A stretch of 64,000 bases of DNA from Lachnospiraceae bacterium. GTDB taxonomy: Bacteria > Bacillota > Clostridia > Lachnospirales > Lachnospiraceae. The stretch is from NCBI GenBank assembly GCA_009911185.1, contig QXWW01000001.1, forward strand, positions 62,001-126,000, in the 5' to 3' direction. Made by a program: the position numbers and the translations under genes. The notes beneath the pieces are model-generated. The model was not told the origin of the DNA. It did not search any database and was given only the letters and a program-made list of their open reading frames with translations. Below, piece by piece: positions 37,428 to 46,090 of the stretch; position 1 is the stretch's first letter, and the number at the start of each line of letters is the position of its first letter.

Positions 37428-37464
37428 AGCCAGGAAGGGAATGCGGAAACGTTTCTTCCTGGCT
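37428..37464 (+). terminator. Probable terminator hairpin after the CotH protein gene
   Basis: AGCCAGGAAG (37428-37437) pairs perfectly with CTTCCTGGCT (37455-37464). There is no T-run right after it, so termination is less certain. The remaining bases to rnfC include TATAAT at 37585-37590 as a candidate -10 box without a good -35. Confidence 0.55.
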
Positions 37465-37675
37465 GTGCTGTATGGTAATAACACTGTCGGTTTCAGGTGA
37501 AAAAGAACGAATAGATTTTTGGCTATTTATAAGAAATATGTCGAAAAAATGCAAAAAGTATGTACTAGTGGAAATAAAATGTGATATAATTAGAAAAATG
37601 ATTTGTCCTGTTTCTACAATGCTAAGACAAGGGATAAATTGTAATACTAATCTATAAGAAAGTGGGGCACGAAAA

Positions 37676-38995
37676 ATGGGTTTCATGACATTTAAGGGCG
37701 GTGTTCACCCGCACGATGGAAAAGAATTTTCCAAAGACAAGCCGATACGTGAACTATTACCCAAAGGTGAACTGGTATTTCCTGTTTCACAGCATATCGG
37801 AGCGCCGGCAAGCCCGATAGTGGCAGTAGGCGATACTGTGCTGCGTGGACAGAAGATTGCAGAAGCAGGCGGTTTTGTATCTGCGCCGATTTATGCTTCC
37901 GTATCAGGTACGGTAAAGGCGATTCAGCCGCGCAGAGGTGCAGTAGGAGATATGGTGAACTCTATCATCATTGAGAATGACGGAGAGATGAAGGAGGCAG
38001 ATTTTTCTCCTGTCCAGGACATAACAGCGCTTTCCAAAGAAGAAATTATTGCAAAGGTGAAAGAAGCGGGTGTTGTGGGAATGGGGGGAGCAGGATTTCC
38101 GACTCATGTAAAATTGTCACCCAAGGAGCCGGCGAAAATTGAATATATTATTGCGAACTGTGCGGAGTGTGAGCCGTATCTGACAGCAGATTACCGCCGT
38201 ATGCTGGAAAATCCTCAGGAATTAATTGAAGGCATGCGTATTGTTTTGCAGTTGTTTGATAACGCTAAGGGACTATTTGGTATTGAGGATAATAAACCGG
38301 ACTGTATTGCAAAAATGCAGGAATTGACTCAGAATGAACCACGGATGGAGGTCTGTCCGCTGAAGACGAAGTATCCTCAGGGCGGTGAGCGCCAGTTGAT
38401 CTATGCGACTACCAAGAGGGAGATTAACTCCACGATGCTTCCGGCAGATGCAGGCTGCATCGTAGATAATGTGGAGACTTTGATTTCCATATACAAGGCG
38501 GTTAAACTGGGAATGCCGGTGATGAACCGTATTTTCACGGTAACTGGAGACGCTGTGGCTGAGCCGGGTAACTTTGATATCTGTCTGGGTATGAGTTATG
38601 CAGAGGTGTTAGAGGCAGCGGGAGGATTTAAGACTCAGCCTGAGAAAATAATTTCCGGCGGCCCTATGATGGGATTTTCCATGTTCGGACTGGATATTCC
38701 AACGACAAAGACGTCTTCTTCTCTGCTGTGCCTTGTCAAAGATGATGTGGCGGCAAGTGAGACGACAGCCTGCATTAACTGCGGACGCTGTGTAACCGCA
38801 TGTCCGGAACAGATCATTCCCACACGTCTTGCCAAAATGGCAGGTCACGGGGATATGGCAGGTTTTGAGAAGTGGAACGGTATGGAGTGTATTGAATGTG
38901 GAAGCTGCAGCTATATCTGTCCGGCAAAAATACCGCTGGCACAGTCTATTCGAACGATGAAGAAGCAGATTCTTGCAGAGAGAAGAAAAAAATAG
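37676..38995 (+). CDS. rnfC: Rnf complex subunit C
   Basis: RnfC is the peripheral subunit of the Rnf complex that exchanges electrons between ferredoxin and NAD and couples this to ion export. The 439-residue protein carries an N-terminal Rnf-barrel (FKGGVHPHDGKE), a flavin/NADH-binding glycine motif GMGGAGFPTHVKL near residue 140, an SLBB-like part, and two 4Fe-4S motifs, CINCGRCVTACP and CIECGSCSYICP, near the C-terminus. It is the first gene of rnfCDGEAB. Confidence 0.96.
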   Translation: MGFMTFKGGVHPHDGKEFSKDKPIRELLPKGELVFPVSQHIGAPASPIVAVGDTVLRGQKIAEAGGFVSAPIYASVSGTVKAIQPRRGAVGDMVNSIIIENDGEMKEADFSPVQDITALSKEEIIAKVKEAGVVGMGGAGFPTHVKLSPKEPAKIEYIIANCAECEPYLTADYRRMLENPQELIEGMRIVLQLFDNAKGLFGIEDNKPDCIAKMQELTQNEPRMEVCPLKTKYPQGGERQLIYATTKREINSTMLPADAGCIVDNVETLISIYKAVKLGMPVMNRIFTVTGDAVAEPGNFDICLGMSYAEVLEAAGGFKTQPEKIISGGPMMGFSMFGLDIPTTKTSSSLLCLVKDDVAASETTACINCGRCVTACPEQIIPTRLAKMAGHGDMAGFEKWNGMECIECGSCSYICPAKIPLAQSIRTMKKQILAERRKK

Positions 38996-39157
38996 TTTTT
39001 ATAAAGGGCGTTTATTTCCTTTTTGTGAAAGAGGTTTTATAGAAATTTATGCCGCATGCAGCGAGATTCAGAGCGAATGTGCGGGCAGCACAGCATTTGT
39101 GTGGCTCTGATAATAACAGAGCGTTAAAGTCAATAAAAGAGAAAGAGGTGTCTTATT

Positions 39158-40096
39158 GTGAGTGATTTATATAATGTGTCATCATCATCACATATCCGGG
39201 CCAAAGATACATCCTCCAGAATTATGCTTTATGTAATCATTGCCTTATTGCCGGCAGCAGTTTTTGGAGTGATTAATTTTGGAATACGGGCGTTGGTGCT
39301 GATTTTGATCTGTATTGCAACCTGCGTGGCTTCCGAATGGATTTTTGAGAAGCTGATACATAAAAAAAGTACGATAAATGATTTCAGTGCCGTGGTAACA
39401 GGGCTTTTACTTGCTTTGAATCTGCCTCATACCCTGCCTGTCTGGCAGGCGGTGCTGGGCAGTGTGTTTGCCATTGTCATTGTAAAGATGATGTTTGGCG
39501 GACTGGGACAGAATTTTATGAACCCGGCGCTGGGAGCCAGATGTTTTCTTCTGGTTTCATTTGCAGGAACTATGACAAGTTATACGTACGACGGTGTGAC
39601 CGGAGCTACTCCGCTGGCTCTTTTGAAAAATAATGAGAGTGTGGATACCATGAAGATGCTTCTGGGAACCACAGCCGGAACTATCGGCGAGACCAGTGTA
39701 ATTGCAATTTTAGTGGGAGCAGTGATATTGATTATGCTGGGTGTGATTGACCTTAAGATCCCGGCAAGCTACATTCTATCTTTTGCAGTGTTTATTCTGC
39801 TTTTTGGCGGACATGGGTTTGATGCAAATTATCTGACTGCCCATCTGTGCGGCGGCGGACTGATGCTGGGAGCTTTTTTCATGGCAACCGATTATGTGAC
39901 ATCTCCAATTACTCCTATGGGTAAAATCGTGTTTGGTATTCTTCTTGGCGTCCTTACCGGATTATTCCGTATTTTTGGCGCGAATGCAGAAGGCGTCTCT
40001 TTTGCAATTATTTTAAGCAACCTTCTGGTGCCGATTATTGAGAAGTTCACCATTCCACGAGCATTTGGACAGAAAAAGGAGGTAAAGCATGAATAA
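39158..40096 (+). CDS. rnfD: Rnf complex subunit D
   Basis: RnfD is an integral membrane subunit with covalently bound FMN, related to NqrB. The 312-residue protein has about nine transmembrane helices. The flavinylation motif is visible as TGATPLALLK near residue 150, the FMN-bearing Thr being in GAT. The start is GTG at 39158 with GAAAGAGG upstream. The gap from rnfC (162 bases) shows no gene. The stop overlaps rnfG by 8 bases. Confidence 0.95.
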   Translation: MSDLYNVSSSSHIRAKDTSSRIMLYVIIALLPAAVFGVINFGIRALVLILICIATCVASEWIFEKLIHKKSTINDFSAVVTGLLLALNLPHTLPVWQAVLGSVFAIVIVKMMFGGLGQNFMNPALGARCFLLVSFAGTMTSYTYDGVTGATPLALLKNNESVDTMKMLLGTTAGTIGETSVIAILVGAVILIMLGVIDLKIPASYILSFAVFILLFGGHGFDANYLTAHLCGGGLMLGAFFMATDYVTSPITPMGKIVFGILLGVLTGLFRIFGANAEGVSFAIILSNLLVPIIEKFTIPRAFGQKKEVKHE

Positions 40097-40697
40097 GAAA
40101 ATTGTACATGACGCCTTGATTTTAACCGCCTTTACCCTGGTATTGGGATTTCTGCTGGGCGCCGTCTATGAGATTACAAAAGAGCCGATTGCTGCGGCGG
40201 AAAAAGCAGCCCTGGATGAGGCATATAAAGTTGTATTCGCAGACGCCGCTTCTTTTGAAGAAGATACAGAGTTTGATGCAGCGAAGGCGGCGGAAGTTCT
40301 GGCTGCGAATTATTCAAAAGACGAGATAACGGCAGTAAATAAAGCACTGGATGATTCTGGAAATGTGCTGGGATATGTGATAAATGTTACTTCCCATGAG
40401 GGAAGCCAGGCGGATATTTCGTTCTCTGTTGGAATTATGAGCGACGGAACCTTAAATGGATATTCCATTACTGCGATCAGCGAGACGCCGGGTCTGGGCG
40501 TGCTGGTTCAGGAAGAGCCGTTTTATTCTCAGTTTGAAGGCAAGGCAGAAGAGACCTATACGGTGGTAAAGACAGAGCCGGCGGCAGACAATGAAATTCA
40601 GGCGGTTACTGGAGCGACCATTTCTTCCAGGGCAGTCACCAATGGTGTCAACGCATGTCTGGAATATTTCAGAAGTGCTTTGCAGGGAGGTAACTAA
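40089..40697 (+). CDS. rnfG: Rnf complex subunit G
   Basis: RnfG is a membrane-anchored FMN-binding subunit facing outside. The 202-residue protein has one N-terminal helix (10-30) and an FMN-binding domain with ISETPGLGVLV near residue 135 and the flavinylation motif TGATISSRAV near residue 178, where the Thr of GAT carries FMN. It overlaps rnfD by 8 bases and is followed by rnfE after 2 bases. Confidence 0.95.
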   Translation: MNKKIVHDALILTAFTLVLGFLLGAVYEITKEPIAAAEKAALDEAYKVVFADAASFEEDTEFDAAKAAEVLAANYSKDEITAVNKALDDSGNVLGYVINVTSHEGSQADISFSVGIMSDGTLNGYSITAISETPGLGVLVQEEPFYSQFEGKAEETYTVVKTEPAADNEIQAVTGATISSRAVTNGVNACLEYFRSALQGGN

Positions 40698-40699
40698 GT

Positions 40700-41377
40700 A
40701 TGAATAAATATGTTGAACGTTTATATAATGGAATTATCAAAGAAAATCCTACGTTTGTGTTAATGCTGGGAATGTGTCCTACATTGGCGGTTACATCTTC
40801 TGCTGTCAATGGCGTCGGCATGGGACTTTCCACCACAGTGGTTCTTGTTATGTCTAATTTGCTGATTTCTATGTTCCGTAAGGTGATTCCTAACGGCGTG
40901 CGTATGCCGGCGTATATTGTGGTAGTAGCGTCTCTTGTTACGATTGTTCAGTTTGTCATGCAGGCATATACACCGTCTTTATCAGCATCATTGGGTGTAT
41001 ATATTCCCCTGATCGTTGTAAACTGTATTATTTTAGGAAGAGCAGAAAGTTATGCCTCTAAGAATCCGATTGCGCCATCCATTTTCGACGGACTTGGCAT
41101 GGGACTTGGATTTACGGTAGGTTTGACCTGTATCGGTTTGATTCGTCAGATTCTGGGAGCATCACTTGGCATTACGGTGTTTATCATGGCTCCGGGAGCA
41201 TTTCTGGTCCTTGCCTTTCTTGTTGCAGGAATGAATGTTATCCGGGATAAGATGGAAAAGAAAGGCAAACCGCTGGCAGCGCCTTCCGGATGTCTTACCG
41301 GAGACTGCGCAAGCTGTTCACAGTCTGCAATGTGCACTGGAAAATTACCAGAATCTGCAAAAAAGGCAGAAGAATAG
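40700..41377 (+). CDS. rnfE: Rnf complex subunit E
   Basis: RnfE is a hydrophobic subunit related to NqrD. The 225-residue protein has six membrane helices, with GMCPTLAVTSSAVNGVGMG near residue 25 as the family pattern. A C-terminal soluble tail contains four cysteines in CLTGDCASCSQSAMC, which is an extension often seen in clostridial RnfE. It lies between rnfG and rnfA with minimal spacing. Confidence 0.95.
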   Translation: MNKYVERLYNGIIKENPTFVLMLGMCPTLAVTSSAVNGVGMGLSTTVVLVMSNLLISMFRKVIPNGVRMPAYIVVVASLVTIVQFVMQAYTPSLSASLGVYIPLIVVNCIILGRAESYASKNPIAPSIFDGLGMGLGFTVGLTCIGLIRQILGASLGITVFIMAPGAFLVLAFLVAGMNVIRDKMEKKGKPLAAPSGCLTGDCASCSQSAMCTGKLPESAKKAEE

Positions 41378-41389
41378 GAGGCAGAATAG

Positions 41390-41965
41390 ATGAAAGAATT
41401 ATTGATCATTGCAATCGGCTCTGCCATTGTAAACAACGTAGTATTGAGCCAGTTCCTGGGAATCTGTCCATTTCTGGGGGTTTCCAAGAAAACAGAGACC
41501 GCGGCAGGAATGGGTGGCGCAGTTATTTTTGTAATAACGCTTGCTTCCTTTGTGACAGGTCTGATCTATAAATTTATCCTGGTGCCTTGCCATGTGGAAT
41601 ATTTACAGACGATTGTATTTATTCTGGTCATTGCCTCATTGGTTCAGTTTGTGGAAATGTTTTTAAAGAAAAATATGCCTCCATTGTATGAGTCGCTGGG
41701 AGTATTCCTTCCACTGATTACTACCAACTGTGCCGTATTAGGTGTTGCTCTGAATAATGTCAGCAAGGGATATGGTCTTTTAGAGGGTGTGGTAAATGGT
41801 CTTGCCACTTCTGTTGGATTCTTTATCGCTATTGTAATTATGGCGGGTATCCGTGAAAAAATCGAATATAATGACGTTCCCAGGCGTTTTCAGGGAACTG
41901 CCATTGTGCTGATTACTGCCAGCTTAATGTCAATCGCCTTTATGGGCTTCTCAGGCATGATCTAG
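41390..41965 (+). CDS. rnfA: Rnf complex subunit A
   Basis: RnfA is a six-helix membrane subunit related to NqrE and homologous to RnfE; the pair forms the ion-conducting part and binds a membrane-embedded iron-sulfur centre. The 191-residue protein contains NNVVLSQFLGICPFLGVS near residue 14 and TNCAVLGVALNN near residue 107. GGAGG lies upstream. A strong hairpin immediately follows the stop. Confidence 0.96.
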   Translation: MKELLIIAIGSAIVNNVVLSQFLGICPFLGVSKKTETAAGMGGAVIFVITLASFVTGLIYKFILVPCHVEYLQTIVFILVIASLVQFVEMFLKKNMPPLYESLGVFLPLITTNCAVLGVALNNVSKGYGLLEGVVNGLATSVGFFIAIVIMAGIREKIEYNDVPRRFQGTAIVLITASLMSIAFMGFSGMI

Positions 41966-41998
41966 TTTAACAGTTCAGCCATTGTCTGAACTGTTAAA
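41966..41998 (+). promoter_or_regulatory. 13-bp hairpin between rnfA and rnfB
   Basis: TTTAACAGTTCAG (41966-41978) and CTGAACTGTTAAA (41986-41998) pair perfectly around a 7-base loop. It begins right after the rnfA stop and ends just before the AAGGAGG of rnfB. Without a T-run it is more likely an mRNA stability or processing element than a terminator. Confidence 0.65.
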
Positions 41999-42017
41999 AA
42001 TTAAGGAGGAAAGAATC

Positions 42018-42812
42018 ATGAATATAACAGCAATTATCATTGCCGCCCTGGTAGTGGGCGGAACGGGTATTTTCCTTGGCTTTTTCCTGGGAATTTTCGG
42101 AGAGAAGTTTAAGGTGGAAGTAGATGAAAGAGAAGAAGCTATCACAGGCGTTCTTCCTGGAAATAACTGCGGCGGCTGCGGTTATGCAGGCTGTTCCGGT
42201 CTGGCAGCGGCAATTGTAAAAGGGGAAGCCCCTGTCAATCAATGTCCGGTAGGCGGTGCGCCTATTGCGGCTGAAATTGGTAAGATTATGGGGGTTTCAG
42301 CAGAGCAAGGCGTGAAAAAGGTTGCTTTTGTGAAATGTGCCGGAGACTGTGAGAAGGCAAAGCAGGATTATGAATATACTGGCGTGGAAGACTGTGCGGC
42401 AATGGCGTTTATTCCCAATGGAGGGGCTAAGGCATGTAATTATGGATGCCTGGGATATGGAAGCTGTGTCAAAGCATGTCCTTTTGATGCAGTACATATT
42501 GTCAATGGCATTGCGGTGGTAGATAAGGACGCATGTAAAGCGTGCGGAAAATGTGTGGCGGCATGCCCGAAGAATTTGATTGAGCTGGTGCCTTATGACG
42601 CGGTACAGAAAGTACAGTGCAACTCTAAGGATAAGGGAAAAGACGTAATGGCGGCATGTTCTGTGGGTTGTATCGGATGTCATCTCTGTGAGAAAAACTG
42701 TCCCGAACATGCAGTTACCGTTACTGATAACATTGCTCATATTGATTATGAAAAGTGTACGGGATGCGGAACCTGTGCAGAAAAGTGTCCGAAAAAGATT
42801 ATCACTGTTTAG
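42018..42812 (+). CDS. rnfB: Rnf complex subunit B (ferredoxin-type electron input)
   Basis: RnfB takes electrons from ferredoxin. The 264-residue protein has an N-terminal membrane helix, the CxxCxxxxC cluster motif in GNNCGGCGYAGCSGLA with a fourth Cys in NQCPVGG, and several ferredoxin-type 4Fe-4S motifs: CLGYGSCVKACP, CKACGKCVAACP, CIGCHLCEKNCP and CTGCGTCAEKCP. The ATG at 42018 with AAGGAGGAAAG upstream is preferred over an earlier in-frame start that lies within the hairpin. It closes the rnf operon. Confidence 0.95.
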   Translation: MNITAIIIAALVVGGTGIFLGFFLGIFGEKFKVEVDEREEAITGVLPGNNCGGCGYAGCSGLAAAIVKGEAPVNQCPVGGAPIAAEIGKIMGVSAEQGVKKVAFVKCAGDCEKAKQDYEYTGVEDCAAMAFIPNGGAKACNYGCLGYGSCVKACPFDAVHIVNGIAVVDKDACKACGKCVAACPKNLIELVPYDAVQKVQCNSKDKGKDVMAACSVGCIGCHLCEKNCPEHAVTVTDNIAHIDYEKCTGCGTCAEKCPKKIITV

Positions 42813-42831
42813 GATTTTTTACAGCAATTAT

Positions 42832-42890
42832 AACCGTTTCTTCTTTGTGGTCTTTTGTTGTGCTGACGGCAGGGAAGAAACGGTTTTTTA
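42832..42890 (+). terminator. Rho-independent terminator after the rnf operon
   Basis: AACCGTTTCTTC (42832-42843) pairs perfectly with GAAGAAACGGTT (42874-42885), followed by TTTTTA. The ribosome-binding site of the next gene follows at once. Confidence 0.85.
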
Positions 42891-42901
42891 GGAGATAAAA
42901 C

Positions 42902-44224
42902 ATGATATATACTGCGTATGAGCTGATATGGCTCTTTTTTATTTACAGTTTTCTGGGCTGGTGTCTGGAAGTGGTGTATGCTGCGGCAGCGCAAAAAACA
43001 TTTGTAAACCGTGGATTTTTAAATGGTATTTTATGCCCGGTTTATGGGTTTTCCATGGTGTTTATGCTGGTCTTTATGGACACTCTGAGAGGGGAATGGT
43101 TCTATCTGTTTTTGGGATGCCTGATTGTGGGAACGGTGACAGAGCTTTTGACAGGTCTGATGCTGGAGAAAATGTTCCATCTGCGTCTCTGGGACTATTC
43201 AGGGAAAAAATTCCAGGCAGGAGGTTATATTTGCTGGTCTGCGTCTCTGGTATGGGGATTGCTTGGAATTGTTGTGATGAAATTTTTAAATCCGTTGTTT
43301 CTTGCGATTATACGTGAATTGCCGGGGCTTCCTGGAATGGCGCTGTTGATTTGTCTGCTGTTGATTTTTGCGGCAGATACGGTGACCACCACAGCGGCGG
43401 TGATGAAAATGAAAAATCAAAGTCCGGCGTTTCAGGAAATTGCGGAGGGATTTCATCAGGCGTCCAAATCTCTGCAGGGATTTATTATAAAAGTGGTACA
43501 ACGCCGAATGTATCGTGCTTTTCCCAAATTAAAGAAGGAAGAACCCACAGAGCAGGAACGGCAAGAAATGATTCGTCAGAAAACCATATTTGCATATGGC
43601 TGCAGTTTCCATAAAGTGTTATGGATTTTCTTTTTGGGGGCTTTTCTGGGAGATTTGACGGAGACGGTGTTCTGCCGGATTACCATGGGACGGTGGATGA
43701 GCCGCAGCAGTGTCGTTTATGGTCCTTTCAGTCTGGTATGGGGGCTTGGAGTAGCAGGGGCGACCATCTTATTGTACCGCTACCGGGATCGTGAGGATCG
43801 CTATATTTTTCTGGCAGGAACGCTGTTGGGAGGAGCTTATGAATACATATGCAGTGTTTTTACGGAGCTGGCGTTCGGCACGATATTTTGGGATTACAGT
43901 GGTATTCCTTTTAATCTTGGCGGGCGCATCAATCTATTGTATTGTTTTTTCTGGGGGATTGCAGCACTGGTATGGATGAAAATCTGCTATCCCAGAGCGT
44001 CTAAGTGGATTGAGAAAGTGCCGAAAAAGGCAGGAAAATGCATGAGCTGTCTCATTCTTATATTTATGTTCTGGAATGTGCTTATTTCCGGACTTGCCCT
44101 GGGACGATACAGTGAACGGGCTATGGGGATTCCTGCACAAAATGAAGCGGCACATAAGCTTGATGAACATTTTCCGGATGAGAGAATAGAACAGATCTAT
44201 CCGAATATGAAGATGACAGAATAG
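42902..44224 (+). CDS. CmpB-type putative ABC-transporter membrane protein (duplicated)
   Basis: A 440-residue polytopic membrane protein. It has two related halves: IYSFLGWCLEVVYAAAAQKTFVNRG near the N-terminus (residues 15-40) and FLGAFLGDLTETVFCRITMGRWMSRSS from about residue 237, each followed by the pattern VYG(F/P)S or VYGPFSLVWG and a WDYSG element. This matches the PF06541-type ABC_trans_CmpB family found in Firmicutes. The actual function is unknown, and no ATPase gene accompanies it. Confidence 0.8.
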   Translation: MIYTAYELIWLFFIYSFLGWCLEVVYAAAAQKTFVNRGFLNGILCPVYGFSMVFMLVFMDTLRGEWFYLFLGCLIVGTVTELLTGLMLEKMFHLRLWDYSGKKFQAGGYICWSASLVWGLLGIVVMKFLNPLFLAIIRELPGLPGMALLICLLLIFAADTVTTTAAVMKMKNQSPAFQEIAEGFHQASKSLQGFIIKVVQRRMYRAFPKLKKEEPTEQERQEMIRQKTIFAYGCSFHKVLWIFFLGAFLGDLTETVFCRITMGRWMSRSSVVYGPFSLVWGLGVAGATILLYRYRDREDRYIFLAGTLLGGAYEYICSVFTELAFGTIFWDYSGIPFNLGGRINLLYCFFWGIAALVWMKICYPRASKWIEKVPKKAGKCMSCLILIFMFWNVLISGLALGRYSERAMGIPAQNEAAHKLDEHFPDERIEQIYPNMKMTE

Positions 44225-44245
44225 AGATTCAAAATAAGGGTAATT

Positions 44246-44275
44246 TTGACTTTTCACGGTGTTTTTTGATATAAT
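44246..44275 (+). promoter_or_regulatory. Promoter of proB
   Basis: TTGACT (44246-44251) and TATAAT (44270-44275) with an 18-base spacer. A leader of about 80 bases precedes proB. Confidence 0.78.
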
Positions 44276-44360
44276 GGTGCTGCTTTCATTTGTGTCCGGA
44301 TGGGACAATAGAGCAGTAATGAATAAGAGCAGGGCAATATATGGAGGAAGTTACAGAAAC

Positions 44361-45209
44361 ATGGAGACAAAGGAATATTTTAAAAATAAAAAGAGAGTAG
44401 TGGTAAAGATTGGCTCATCCTCTCTAAATCATGAAGCTACCGGGAAGCTGAATTTTACCAAATTGGAGAAGTTGGTGCGGGAGCTCTGTGATATCCGTAA
44501 TCAGGGGATAGATGTGTGTCTGGTAAGTTCCGGCGCTATTGCAGTGGGACGTCAGGTGATGGGATTTCAGGAGCGGCCGCAAAATATTTCCACCAAGCAG
44601 GCATGCGCCGCCGTGGGGCAGGCGAGACTGATGATGACGTACCAGAAAATGTTTGCAGAATATCACCAGGTGGTGGGTCAGGTATTGATGACAAAGGGAA
44701 CCATGCTCGATAATGTTTCCCGGAAAAATGCACAGAATACGTTTGAAGAGTTATTCCGGCTGGGGGCGATACCGATTGTAAATGAAAATGATACGGTGTC
44801 TACTTATGAAATGCGGTTTGGTGACAATGACAGCCTGTCAGCCATTGTGGCGGCGCTGACAGGGGCGGATTTGCTGATTCTGCTTTCAGATATTGACGGG
44901 CTGTTTACAGATGACCCTCATGACAATCCAAATGCGGAATTGATTGAGGTAGTGGACGAGCTGGACGAAGCGGTACTTTCTATGGCCAAGGACAGTACCG
45001 GGAGCGATGTGGGAACGGGAGGAATGGAAACAAAGCTGACAGCGGCACGGATTGCAACACTGTCGGGAGCAGATATGGTGATTGCCAATGGGGAAGATGT
45101 AGGAATTTTGCATGAAATTTTCCAGGGAGAATTTGTGGGAACTTTGTTTCGGCAGCATTATGACGAGGATTTTTATCTGGCAGACTTTATAGAGAAGACT
45201 TTAGCATGA
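44361..45209 (+). CDS. proB: Glutamate 5-kinase, short form without PUA domain
   Basis: ProB phosphorylates glutamate in the first step of proline synthesis. The 282-residue protein is an amino-acid kinase with VVVKIGSSSL near the N-terminus, VSSGAIAVGRQVMG near residue 50, NENDTVS near residue 142 and GTGGMETKLTAARIA near residue 212. The C-terminal PUA domain of enteric ProB is missing, as in many Clostridia. The ATG at 44361 is preferred because GGAGGAAG precedes it by about 10 bases and the family homology starts there. proA is not adjacent but 3.2 kb downstream, separated by five genes or sites. Confidence 0.94.
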   Translation: METKEYFKNKKRVVVKIGSSSLNHEATGKLNFTKLEKLVRELCDIRNQGIDVCLVSSGAIAVGRQVMGFQERPQNISTKQACAAVGQARLMMTYQKMFAEYHQVVGQVLMTKGTMLDNVSRKNAQNTFEELFRLGAIPIVNENDTVSTYEMRFGDNDSLSAIVAALTGADLLILLSDIDGLFTDDPHDNPNAELIEVVDELDEAVLSMAKDSTGSDVGTGGMETKLTAARIATLSGADMVIANGEDVGILHEIFQGEFVGTLFRQHYDEDFYLADFIEKTLA

Positions 45210-45314
45210 GGAGGGACCCAACGATTTGGCATGAGGAGGGACCCAACGAAGTTGGGAGGAGCCCTGATGCCACTGAGAACAGTCCAAGAGAAAAATTGGG
45301 AGGAGCCCTGATGC
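45204..45314 (+). repeat. Two nested short direct-repeat pairs after proB
   Basis: A 21-base repeat GCATGAGGAGGGACCCAACG+A occurs at 45204-45224 and again at 45229-45249. A 19-base repeat beginning TTGGGAGGAGCCC occurs at 45252-45270 and 45296-45314. CCCAACGAAGTTGGG (45242-45256) forms a hairpin. The first repeat contains the proB stop codon. A partial third copy, AGCATGAGGAGG, at 45339-45350 provides the ribosome-binding site of the next gene. Confidence 0.85.
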
Positions 45315-45357
45315 TTTGTGACGGAGCCAAAATGTAAAATAGCATGAGGAGGAAATA

Positions 45358-45567
45358 ATGGAGCAGAGTAAGATTGACAGAATTAATGAACTGGCAAGAA
45401 GATCAAAAGCGGAAGGATTGACGGAGGCTGAGAGGAAGGAGCAGGCTTTGCTGCGCAAAGAGTATATTGCAAATATACGAAAAAATCTGCGCGCACAGCT
45501 TGACAGTATTGATATGGTTAATCCAGACGGAACGATTGAAAATCTGGGAGAAAAGCATAATTTGTAA
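45358..45567 (+). CDS. DUF896 small protein (YnzC family)
   Basis: A 69-residue protein of the DUF896 family. The pattern is DRINELARRSKAEGLT, followed by the acidic/basic helix with EAERKEQALLRKEYI and LRAQLDSI. B. subtilis YnzC belongs here, a two-helix protein linked to the SOS region but of unclear molecular role. GAGGAGG sits at 45345-45351. It is separated from proB by the nested repeats. Confidence 0.88.
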   Translation: MEQSKIDRINELARRSKAEGLTEAERKEQALLRKEYIANIRKNLRAQLDSIDMVNPDGTIENLGEKHNL

Positions 45568-46090
45568 AGACGGATGTATTTACTTATGGTTGATTTGACA
45601 GTTATTATGGTTTGCAGACGCACAACTACGTAGAATCGATAGATATCAAATAGAAGAAATCCATAAGGGATTATCTCCATTCAAGACAGAATTGGTTGAA
45701 TATATAAAAAAGAAATGTTACTAATAATGAACGTTTGGATATACGTAGATTGATTCGTGTTTATGATTATTTAAAATGGGGAAAATAAAAGAATTTTCTG
45801 ACGAAAGCGCCTGTATAAAGACACCATACAGAAAACCCTTTAAAAATCAATTATTTTGTACCTTTGGGCTGAAGCATTTATAAATAAATACCGAGCGTAA
45901 TAGTACATACTTATTTTATGTTTCTACAAAAATAAGTATACAAGAAAATAAGGTGTTTGTAAAAAATAAAAAAAATATTGAAATTGAGATCTAAAAGGAA
46001 CAAAAGGCCGGAAGATGGTTAAGGTTTATGTCTTATAATTTTGTAACGTAATTTTAGGTGGCGCCGAAAGGATATGCAGGAGGAGGCAAA
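45568..46090. other. AT-rich intergenic region with a gene remnant
   Basis: A 523-base gap. On the + strand a start-less open stretch near 45605-45720 reads LWFADAQLRRIDRYQIEEIH and continues to a stop; it resembles a decayed coding fragment but was not identified. The rest is very AT-rich, with TATAAT at 46034-46039 as a possible -10 for the next gene. Confidence 0.4.

Noticed and set aside
45600-45790. A transposase or toxin remnant in the gap after the DUF896 gene
   Set aside because: A start-less open stretch of about 40 codons exists, but I could not match it to any family with confidence, so it is only listed as intergenic remnant.
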